Assembly: GCA_964348665.1 (NCBI GenBank)
Contig: CAYGDP010000024.1
Location: 4,026-68,025, forward strand
DNA from: CAYGDP01 sp964348665
Lineage (GTDB): Bacteria > Verrucomicrobiota > Verrucomicrobiia > Palsa-1439 > CAYGDP01
Direction of reading: 5' to 3'
DNA: 64,000 nucleotides
Of this stretch, positions 43,865-51,700 are shown piece after piece. Position 1 is the stretch's first letter; each line of letters opens with the position of its first letter. The notes below the pieces were generated by a model. That model searched no databases. It saw only the letters and a program-made list of their open reading frames with translations, and was not told the origin of the DNA. Made by a program: the position numbers and the translations under genes.

Positions 43865-44450
43865 TGGCTTTGAATCCGGCTGGTCCTTGACCGCCTTTGA
43901 GAGCGATTTTGCCGTCTGTTCCGACCACATAAAACCGATCGGGCCATGCAGCGTAGGATTTGTTGGTGGAATCATCCATCGAATCCACGAGGGTTGGCCA
44001 GGAGAGACCGAGTTTAAGGGTGCAGGTTGCGGCGATTTCCGCCCGTTTTTGTTCGGTTGTTGGGTTGGCGATATTGATGCCGTCCTGTTGGTTTTTGGGA
44101 GTCGCCCATCCATCGGTGGGATGCGCTTCGCGGATATAGATGAGATACAAGTGAGCGCGATCTTTGTACGATTTGTAGATTCGTTCGAGGGCAGCAGCCT
44201 GCTGCCGGAACGGCGGTCAGGTATAACTACCAAAGATCAAGACCACGGGTTTATCGCGCAATTTGGAGAGTTGAACCTCCTGTTTGCCGTCTTTGCTCTT
44301 CAATTTGAAGTCGGGCGCCGGATCGCCGACCTGGAGCGTGTCCGGCGACCGCAAATCACCGCCGCGTTTGCCGCCGCGCTGTTGTTGGGCGGAAACTTGC
44401 GCAACGCCAGCCAAGGCGACCAACACAATCGCCAAAATCGTTTTGTTCAT
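43824..44450 (-). CDS. Iodothyronine-deiodinase-like selenoprotein (in-frame TGA read as Sec)
   Basis: Joined through the TGA at 44217-44219, one frame gives a 208-residue protein: signal peptide (MNKTILAIVLVALAGVAQVSA), redoxin-like start VGDPAPDFKLKSKDG, then PVVLIFGSYT-U78-PPFRQQAAALERIY, YLIYIREAHPTDGW and a thioredoxin-fold tail. FGSxTUPPF and YIxEAHxxDGW are the hallmarks of deiodinases, and the stop sits exactly at their Sec. Both parts are in the same phase with no indel, so a frameshift is not needed. GGAGAG before the ATG at 44450 is a good Shine-Dalgarno. Likely a periplasmic selenol oxidoreductase; iodine chemistry is not implied. The TlpA-like gene downstream overlaps by 41 bp. 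Confidence 0.88.
44182..44212 (-). promoter_or_regulatory. Candidate bacterial SECIS hairpin
   Basis: Starting 10 nt after the TGA, the minus strand reads GGCAGCA-GGC-TGCTGCC (44206-44190), a perfect 7-bp stem. It is extended outward by CGTTC/GAACG (44212-44208 with 44186-44182) across a small internal loop. The apical loop begins about 17 nt after the TGA, within the spacing known for SelB-dependent elements such as fdhF, and AGGCT resembles the fdhF apical AGGTCT. Confidence 0.78.
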
Positions 44451-44513
44451 GACTCTCCATATCACATGGTATTTTCCTAGTCAAACACCGGGACGATTGT
44501 TAAGTTGCCCTCA

Positions 44514-46049
44514 ATGAATCGTCGCCGGTTTCTCCGAAATGTAGCTGGTGTGAGCGCTTCAGCGACAATCCTTGGGACTGCAACATGGGAGACAGTAGGC
44601 GCGGACGTCAAGAGACCGGAGCCAAGTTGGTCGAAGCTGCCTCGGTGGCGGGGATTCAATCTGCTCGAAAAATTCATCTGGAACCAGAAAGACACGCCCT
44701 ACCTCGAAAGTGATTTTGCGTGGATGGCGGAGTGGGGCTTTGATTTTGTCCGGTTGCCTACGAGCTATCTCGGATGGATCGAGGCGGGCAACTGGCGGAA
44801 GTTTCGGGAAGAACCGCTACGGCAGATTGACCAGGCAATCGCGTGGGGCAAACAGTACGGAATCCACGTCTGCCTTAACTTTCACAGGGCGCCCGGTTAC
44901 ACCGTTGCCCAGCCCAAGGAAACAAAAAGTCTGTGGACGGACGCGGAGGCGCAGGAAATCTGCGCGTTGCACTGGGGAGCGTTTGCGAAACGGCACAAAG
45001 GCATTCCGAATGCACAGCTAAGTTTCAATCTCCTCAACGAGCCGGCAGGAATCAGCAATGCGCAATACGCGAAGGTCGCCGCGAGTTTGGTCAATGCCAT
45101 CCGCGCCGAAGACCCGAACCGGCTCATCATCGCCGACGGGAACGACTACTGCAACAAGCCGGTACCGGAGTTGGCGCCACTCCAGGTGGCGCAGAGCACG
45201 CGCGGGTATGCGCCGTTTCCCCTGACGCATTACAAGGCGAACTGGGTGGGAACCAATTCGTGGGCGGAACCGACGTGGCCGGTCATGCGCGGTCTCGTTT
45301 CGTACTTGTACGGGAGCGGGAAGAAGGAATGGCAGACACCGCTGGTGTTGAATGGGAATTTTTCGAAGGAGGCACAGATGATCATCCGCGTGCAGGAAGT
45401 CAGTGATCGCTCGACGCTGGTGGTGCGCGCGGATGGCAAGGCGGTGTTGGAAAAGGAATTCATCTGTGGAGAGGGCAAAGGCGAATGGAAGACGGCGCAA
45501 TACAAATCGGATTGGAAAATCTGGCAAAATCTTTATGACAAGGATTACGCGGCGACGATTCCCGCGGGGACGAAGGAGATTATCATCGAAAACACCAAAG
45601 GCGATTGGATGACATTCTCGCAGATCCGCATATTGCCCAATGGGAACGCTGGCGAAATCGTTTTACCGGCTGGAAGCCCCGAATGGGGCGCCAAACAACA
45701 GATGTATACCCTCGACCAGCGCGGCCGGATTGCTGACGGTGACAAGGTGGTGTTCGACCGGGAACGATTGTGGCGGGAGCATGTCGAACCGTGGCAGAAG
45801 TTGGGGGCGACAGGGATCGGCGTCCATGTCGGGGAATGGGGTTGTTATCAGCACACGCCGCACAAGGTCGTGCTGGCGTGGATGCGGGATTGTTTGGAAA
45901 ACTGGAGGAAAGCCGGGATGGGCTGGGCGCTGTGGAATTTCCGAGGGAGTTTTGGCCCGCTCGATAGCGGACGGAAAGATGTCGCGTACGAGGATTTTCG
46001 TGGCCACAAACTCGACCGGGCGATGTTGGAACTGCTGCGGTCGTATTGA
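44514..46049 (+). CDS. GH5-family glycoside hydrolase (cellulase-like) with inserted beta-sandwich
   Basis: A 511-residue exported glycosidase. RRRFLRNVAG at the start is a Tat-type twin-arginine signal. The TIM barrel shows the acid/base Glu in FNLLNEPAG and the nucleophile region VHVGEWGCYQHTP, standard for GH5. Between the two, about residues 285-385, a sandwich-like domain is inserted (IIRVQEVSDRSTLVVRADG, IENTKGDWMTFSQIRILP), probably a carbohydrate-binding module. ATG at 44514 is used; a TTG three codons earlier only adds MPS. The gene is divergent from the selenoprotein gene and ends 3 bp from the opposing glutaredoxin gene. Confidence 0.85.
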   Translation: MNRRRFLRNVAGVSASATILGTATWETVGADVKRPEPSWSKLPRWRGFNLLEKFIWNQKDTPYLESDFAWMAEWGFDFVRLPTSYLGWIEAGNWRKFREEPLRQIDQAIAWGKQYGIHVCLNFHRAPGYTVAQPKETKSLWTDAEAQEICALHWGAFAKRHKGIPNAQLSFNLLNEPAGISNAQYAKVAASLVNAIRAEDPNRLIIADGNDYCNKPVPELAPLQVAQSTRGYAPFPLTHYKANWVGTNSWAEPTWPVMRGLVSYLYGSGKKEWQTPLVLNGNFSKEAQMIIRVQEVSDRSTLVVRADGKAVLEKEFICGEGKGEWKTAQYKSDWKIWQNLYDKDYAATIPAGTKEIIIENTKGDWMTFSQIRILPNGNAGEIVLPAGSPEWGAKQQMYTLDQRGRIADGDKVVFDRERLWREHVEPWQKLGATGIGVHVGEWGCYQHTPHKVVLAWMRDCLENWRKAGMGWALWNFRGSFGPLDSGRKDVAYEDFRGHKLDRAMLELLRSY

Positions 46050-46052
46050 TTA

Positions 46053-46388
46053 TCACCGAGGCGGTGAAAACGAAACGTTCGGCATTTCCGTCGCGCACGG
46101 AGCGTTGGTCGGCGCGGAGGTTGGCGCGTCGCTCTTTTGAAGGAGACTCTTCTTGAGCAAATACTGCTCGACCTCGTCGCCGCTCACGTCGGCGAGCATC
46201 ACGCCATCCACTTCGACGCAAGGGGAAAGGGGTTGGCCGCTTTTGCGGACCATCTCCTCGTATTGCGAGCGGTCGTTGATGATATCGCGGTCTTCGAACG
46301 GAAGATTGTATTTTTGCATGATGGCGCGCACGCCCATTGACCAGCCGCAGGTCGGTTTCAGATAGGCTACTATTTTGGGGTTGCTCAT
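46053..46388 (-). CDS. Glutaredoxin-like protein with CGWS active site
   Basis: A 111-residue thioredoxin-fold protein. The active site is PTCGWSMGV (Cys14, Ser17), so it is monothiol; the cis-Pro region SPCVEVDGVML adds a second Cys, and the DVSGDEVEQYLLKK end is glutaredoxin-like. The Ser/Ala/Pro-rich last 25 residues are not conserved in the family. Probably cytoplasmic redox or iron-sulfur handling. It converges on the GH5 gene with only 3 bp between stops. Confidence 0.83.
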   Translation of the reverse strand: MSNPKIVAYLKPTCGWSMGVRAIMQKYNLPFEDRDIINDRSQYEEMVRKSGQPLSPCVEVDGVMLADVSGDEVEQYLLKKSLLQKSDAPTSAPTNAPCATEMPNVSFSPPR

Positions 46389-46478
46389 AGTTCAGACACC
46401 CTACAATAAAAACATGCCCTTCGCAAGCCCTCAAATCCGGACGTAAACGTTATCTGTAATAGCAATTTGATTCCGTAT

Positions 46479-46547
46479 TGTAGCGGCGCTCTATGAGCGC
46501 CGAATCATTTTCCCTTGAACCCTCGGCGGTCGTAGACCGACGCTACA
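46479..46547. repeat. REP pair (family 1)
   Basis: TGTAGCGGCGCTCTATGAGC faces an inverted arm ending AGACCGACGCTACA; the second arm carries one mismatch. It lies between two divergent genes. Confidence 0.9.
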
Positions 46548-46663
46548 TTATCGATGGTTTACTGAAGTCAGCTCGCTCGAAGTTTTTTTTCTTACATCCG
46601 GATTTGGAATCCTTAGAAATTCTCCGTTTGTTACCGAGTCCCTACAATAGATCGTTTGGAGTT

Positions 46664-46700
46664 CAAGCTTTAGCTTGGAGCACGCTGAAGCGTGTACTCC
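46664..46700. repeat. Family-3 tandem palindromes (CAAGCT/AGCTTG and CACGCT/AGCGTG)
   Basis: Two adjacent 14-nt hairpins, CAAGCTTTAGCTTG and CACGCTGAAGCGTG, are separated by GAG and followed by TACTCC. Their regular structure is unlike random sequence, but only one copy is in the window. Confidence 0.55.
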
Positions 46701-46790
46701 GAGCCCAGAGATTTTTCAGCTTTGAGTACAAACAGGGAATTTCTGGAAGTCTTGCTTGTCGCTGGTATCTCGGATTGGTAAAGTCCGCTT

Positions 46791-47651
46791 GTGGAAATAT
46801 CGATCCGAGACGGAACCATTTTCGCGGCGGACTCCCCCACTCTGCTGGATGGATTGACTTCGCTTGGTTTGAGGTCTGTCGAGATCGCAATCAACCGCGA
46901 AGGGCGCGTGACTGCGCCAAACACCGCCAAAGGTCAGCCGGCGATTCCGCCATTGGAATGCCGGCAACAATTGGATCGCACGGGAATCCAATCCTGCGCG
47001 GTGCTGATGGCGAACGATTTTACGATGCCCGCTATGGACGCCGAGATCCATTGGGTCATTCAAGGGGCGGCGGCGGCAAAGGCGCTGGGAGCGCCAGTGG
47101 TGCGCGTGGACGCGTATATGCGAAACGCCCTAGATTGGACTCCGGAGAAGCGTATTGCACGGTTCGCAGAGTGTATGAAGGAAGTTCTGGCATCGTCGGA
47201 GGCGCGTGGTATGGATTTCGGCATCGAGAACCATGGGCCATTGGGAAACGACCCACAGTTCATCGAGGCGGTATTGGAAGCGGTTGGCGACTCGCGATTG
47301 GGGCTGACAATGGACACTGGAAACCTGTACTGGTCAGGGAAACCGCTGGAGGAAGTGCATCGAATCCTGGAGCGATTCGCCGGCCGCACAAAACACACGC
47401 ACGTCAAAAATATCGCCTACCCCGCCGAGACACGGAATCAACCGCGAGAAATCGGCTGGAAATATGGCGAATATTGCTGCGCGCTGGCCGATGGCGACAT
47501 TGACCTGGCGCGAGTGGCGCTCTCGCTGAAAGCGGCGGGATACAATCGAACGCTCTGCATCGAAAACGAATCGCTGGGTCGCTATTCAATTGCAGAGCGA
47601 CTGAACATCCTGCGCCGTGATGCCGATCATCTACGGCAGATCCTAGCCTGA
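46791..47651 (+). CDS. Sugar phosphate isomerase/epimerase-family TIM-barrel protein
   Basis: A 286-residue metal-dependent barrel protein. MDFGIENHGP (Glu ligand), GLTMDTGNLYWSG (Asp/Asn corner), TKHTHVKNIAYP (His ligands) and LCIENES (Glu) mark the four metal-binding corners. It is unrelated in detail to the isomerase in the ebo-type cluster and stands alone, so the substrate is not predictable. The start is GTG at 46791 (MEISIRDG); no upstream ATG is in frame. Upstream DNA is repeat-rich. Confidence 0.8.
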   Translation: MEISIRDGTIFAADSPTLLDGLTSLGLRSVEIAINREGRVTAPNTAKGQPAIPPLECRQQLDRTGIQSCAVLMANDFTMPAMDAEIHWVIQGAAAAKALGAPVVRVDAYMRNALDWTPEKRIARFAECMKEVLASSEARGMDFGIENHGPLGNDPQFIEAVLEAVGDSRLGLTMDTGNLYWSGKPLEEVHRILERFAGRTKHTHVKNIAYPAETRNQPREIGWKYGEYCCALADGDIDLARVALSLKAAGYNRTLCIENESLGRYSIAERLNILRRDADHLRQILA

Positions 47652-47737
47652 ATCATAAGCGACGTGCTGCATCAATGCTCAACAGGGTGAAGAGCGTTCA
47701 GCAAGCAACAATCTCGATGTTGTGGACGCTTCCGTGA

Positions 47738-47819
47738 TGTAGCGGCGCTCTCCGCTATAGGCGGACAAGTATGAGCACCGATCATATCAATTCATCGGCG
47801 GTCATAGACCGCCGCTACA
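47738..47819. repeat. REP pair (family 1), chimeric arm
   Basis: The left arm is interrupted: TGTAGCGGCGCTC is followed by TCCGCTATAGGCGGACAAGT and then ATGAGCACCGA. The right arm is a normal TCGGCGGTCATAGACCGCCG with CTACA. The same GGCGGACAAGTATGAGC core recurs at 63660-63740. Confidence 0.85.
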
Positions 47820-47895
47820 ATATTTTGGTTTTATTTCTACAGGCTATTCGCGTTTCTCTCTTGCCGCGAAAAGGTTTCGCGGCTACAACGCTTGC

Positions 47896-48699
47896 ATGAA
47901 AATCATACGATTCCTGGACCCGAAAAAACAAATCCGACTGGGCGTGCTCGACGGTGGTGGCGATCAGTGCAACGCGCTTTTGATCGCGGGCGATCTCTTT
48001 GGAAAATATCGCCTGACACGGCAGACGGCGCGGATCAAGAAGCTGCTGGCACCGATTGTGCCGCCAAACATTCTTTGCATTGGATTGAACTATCGGAAAC
48101 ACGCCGAGGAAACAGGAGCAGCGATCCCGGAGCGGCCGGTCTTGTTTATCAAAGCGACGACCGCGCTTACCAATCCGGGCGACCCCATCATTCTTCCCGC
48201 GATTGCTCCAAGCGAGGTTGATTATGAGGTGGAGCTGTGCGTCGTCATCGGCAAAACCGCCAGAAACGTGGCCGAGAAGGACGCGAAGAAATACATCCTC
48301 GGTTACACGGTAGCCAACGACGTGAGTGCGCGGGACGAGCAGATCCGGCTCGACAAACAATGGGCGCGCGGAAAATCGCACGACACGTTTTGCCCGTTGG
48401 GACCCTGCTTGTTGGTCGGGGAAAAAATCTTCGACCCTGACAGCGCGAACCTGCGCTCACGGTTGAATGGGAAAACGATGCAGGATTCCAACACGAACGA
48501 CCTGATTTTCAGCGTGAGTCATCTGGTCAGTTTTCTCTCGTGTAACATGACGTTGTTGCCGGGGACGGCGATCCTGACGGGAACACCCTCCGGCGTGGGC
48601 GTGGCGCGCAAACCGCCGGTATTTCTGCGCGCTGGTGACTCGATGGAATGTGAAGTGGAAGGCATCGGAGTGCTACGAAATCCAATTCGGGCAGCATAA
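47896..48699 (+). CDS. Fumarylacetoacetate hydrolase-family protein
   Basis: A 267-residue FAH-family enzyme. CIGLNYRKHAEETGA, SEVDYEVELCVVIGK (metal-ligand Glu residues), YTVANDVSARDEQ and TGTPSGVGVARKPP are the family blocks. Members hydrolyse or decarboxylate 2-keto acids (acylpyruvates, hydroxymuconate derivatives); the exact substrate is unknown. Its stop is followed by a strong bidirectional terminator shared with the giant gene. Confidence 0.88.
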   Translation: MKIIRFLDPKKQIRLGVLDGGGDQCNALLIAGDLFGKYRLTRQTARIKKLLAPIVPPNILCIGLNYRKHAEETGAAIPERPVLFIKATTALTNPGDPIILPAIAPSEVDYEVELCVVIGKTARNVAEKDAKKYILGYTVANDVSARDEQIRLDKQWARGKSHDTFCPLGPCLLVGEKIFDPDSANLRSRLNGKTMQDSNTNDLIFSVSHLVSFLSCNMTLLPGTAILTGTPSGVGVARKPPVFLRAGDSMECEVEGIGVLRNPIRAA

Positions 48700-48714
48700 G
48701 TTTTCAAATCAAAC

Positions 48715-48750
48715 AAAAACGGCGACCATTCCTGGTCGCCGTTTTTGTTT
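48715..48750. terminator. Bidirectional intrinsic terminator
   Basis: AAAAACGGCGACCA and TGGTCGCCGTTTTT form a perfect 14-bp inverted repeat around TTCC. Either strand gives a GC-rich stem followed by a T run, so it can stop both the FAH gene and the giant gene. Confidence 0.93.
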
Positions 48751-48768
48751 GAAACAGGGTTTCCCGAC

Positions 48769-51700
48769 TTAGATCAGCATTTGTTGGAGCAAGACGCTGA
48801 CGTCGTTGCTGCCGGCATTGGCAACGGCGATATCGAATCCGAGATCGCCATTGAAGTCGGCCACGGCGATGGCAACCGGCTGTTTGCGTTTCACATCGCC
48901 CGCATTGTAGTTGAATGGCGCAGAGAACGTTCCGTTGCCATTGCCACTGAGGATGGTGACGTAGTTCCCTTTGCGGTTGGCCAGGATGATATCCAGCTTA
49001 CCGTCTCCATTGAGATCGGAGAGCGCGATATCTTGCGGCGCTTTGCGGTCGGGATAGGTAATCTCAAGCAACTGCTGCGGTCCGCCCGTCAACAGAGTCA
49101 GGAAGTCAGCCGACCCGTTAGCGACAATGATATCGTCCGTGCCGTCATTGTTCACATCACCGGTAGAGAGAGCGGTCGGCTTACGGCCTGTTGCGATGAG
49201 AGTTGTCGGCGTCGTCGGGAAGAGGCCCGCGCCCGTTGTGTTCACGAAGACCGCCAGATTGCTGGTCTTGTTATTGACAACAGCGAGGTCAGCTTCTCCA
49301 TCACCATTGAAGTTGAGGATCGCGATGTCCCACGGAGTCTTCGCGGCCTTCGGATTGAGCGACGGCGCGACAGCGAGGGTTTGAGCGATCGTAAACGTTC
49401 CTGCACCACTGTTGGTGAGAACGCTCACGGTGCCCTGACGACGAATGGCACTGACTTGGTCGCCCTTGCTATTGGCAACTGCCAGATCGAGGTCGGCATC
49501 GCCGTCCAAATCGCCAACGGCAACCGAGATCGGGCCACTGCCGACTGTGGTGTTTGTGCCTGCGCCGAACGCAGTAGCGCCACCGGTGCCAGTGCCGAGG
49601 AAGACGGTGATATTGCTCGATTGGATGTTGGTGGTCACCGCGTCGAGGTCGCCATCGCCATCAAAGTCGCCCAACTGAACGCTGGACGGATTGATTGCGC
49701 CTGCCGGCATGGGGATATAAACCGCGGGGAAGAACGTGCCATTGCCGGCGCCCATGAGGATACCGAGGGTCGGTCCGGACGGTACTAGGTCGCGCTGTTG
49801 CGGAGCCGAATTCGCGATTACCAAGTCGATATAGGTATCGCCATTCAGATCACCAGCGGCAACCGAGCGTGGTCGCGAGCCAACAGGATAATTTGTCGCG
49901 ACCGTAAACGAATTCGCACCAAGAATTGGCGGCGTGCGGCTGTTGCTAAGCTCCAGCGTCTCGATATCGCCGTAGGTGATGACACCATGACCAAAGGCGG
50001 TAACATATCCCTCGTCAGTATCACCCATTTCGGCGTCGTTGAAGCCATCCTCAACATCAGGCGGCGAGCCAGTCAACGGATTGGGGTGTTGGACGCGAAC
50101 GAAATCATTCTTCGCGTCAATCACGAGTCGGTCGGAAACAGGGTACCCGCTGGCGCCACCGCTCGAACTTGGCGGCGTATTGGTTGGCAAATTGCCGTCC
50201 ACGTACCGCGGCGAGGCGATGACATCTACATAGATGAGGTCATTGAACGCGCCGCCGAGGAAGTTCTCGACGATACCATTCAATCGAACCGTGTCGCCTG
50301 TTAGACGAACGACCTGCGGTTCGCCTTGCAGATCCATATCAATCGTGATGCCGTCGGTAACGTATGGTCCCGGCGGGATCGAGCCGGAGCTGGCATCGGG
50401 GATACAGGTGAAGTCAATCGTATCGCTGGCGATATTGCCGGGCAGCGTGGTGCATTCACCAGTGGTCGTTCCTGCGCCGGTCGAAGTGCTGCCGGAATCA
50501 GTGATGACATCGTTGCCGATCACATTCGCATCGGTAGCGGTTTCGCCGAAGCCGAAGACGTAGCGATCATTGCCATTGCCACCGACGAGACTATCATCAC
50601 CGGTGCCGCCGATGAGGGTGTCATTGCCGCCCAACCCGGTCAGCGTCGTATACCGATCCACAGGATCGACATCGTCGAACCCGGACGCATCGATTCGGTT
50701 CGCGCTGGAGCCGCCGGTCAAGCTGGCTGCTTCGATATCGGACGACGGAATCGTATCCGAGCCAAGCGGGCCATCGCCGTCACAAGCGCCGACTGTATCG
50801 TTATCGGTGCAGAGGCTTGAATTGGTGAGATAGAAGTTGGTATCAGCGGTTTCGATCAAGGTATCGAATCCAGAGCCACCGATGAACCCATCATTGCCGC
50901 CCTGGCCGGTCAGGAAGTCGTCTCCTGCGCCGCCATCGAGCGAGTCAGCGCCAGCGCCACCGATCAGGGTGTCGTTTCCGGCGTTACCCACGAGGGTCGC
51001 GTCAGCCGAGAGGAAGTCATCTCCGTTACCGCCCGTCAGGGAGATACGGATACTGGTGATATCAACTCCGGCAGCGGACTTGATGGTATCATCGCCATCG
51101 TTACCGTTGACGATGAGTGTATCCGGGTTACCGATTACGGCGCCGGTAATATTGACGTCGTATTGGAGACCGCTCACTTGAACGCCAGCGGTATTGGTGC
51201 TGATCAGAATATTATCGTCGGTGATACGGCCCTGCACGGTGACAGTGTCCACGCCACCAGCGCCGACCGCGATATTGATCTTGCTGGCATCACTGCCGTA
51301 GAGATCGTTCACGGTCACGGCATCGGACGCGCCGCTGCCGCTTGAATCAAACTGCTCGACACCCGCCACGCTCGGCGTGCCAACGCCATCGCTGACGAGA
51401 ACGCGAACTCCGTTGCCGGTTGTATTAGCGGTGAAGGTGATCGTGCCAGTTGTCGACGTAAACGTCAGGACGTCTTCGCCTTCCTGGCCTTCGATAATGT
51501 CCGAGCCGTCACCGGTCGTCCAGACGATCGTGTCGGAACCTGCGCCGGCGATCACCGTATCCACGCCGGTATTCGGCGTGATCGAATCATCGCCTTCGCC
51601 GCCAACAATGTTGTCAGCCCCCGCTGCGCCAACGATGGTGTCGTTGCCAGCGCCGCCATCGAGGGAATCGTCGCCTGCGCCACCGGTGATGCTATCGTTG

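Larger units (their letters stand above)
46389..46790. other. Intergenic region with two repeat families
   Basis: This 402-bp gap separates the divergent glutaredoxin and isomerase genes. It holds a REP pair (46479-46547) and a short tandem palindrome element (46664-46700). No gene is supported; the long frame from 46493 is a shadow running into the isomerase gene. Confidence 0.7.

Noticed and set aside
43277..44233. 318-residue frame extending the TlpA-like protein upstream
   Set aside because: The first 123 residues are the selenoprotein gene read in another phase, with no conserved content; the signal peptide begins at 43864.
44217..44465. Treating the deiodinase stub as a pseudogene
   Set aside because: The phase is unbroken on both sides, the TGA matches the family Sec site and a SECIS-like hairpin follows, so decay is the weaker explanation.
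46493..47503. 336-residue frame beginning in a REP element
   Set aside because: It overlaps the isomerase gene in another phase and its sequence is Arg/Gly-rich without motifs.
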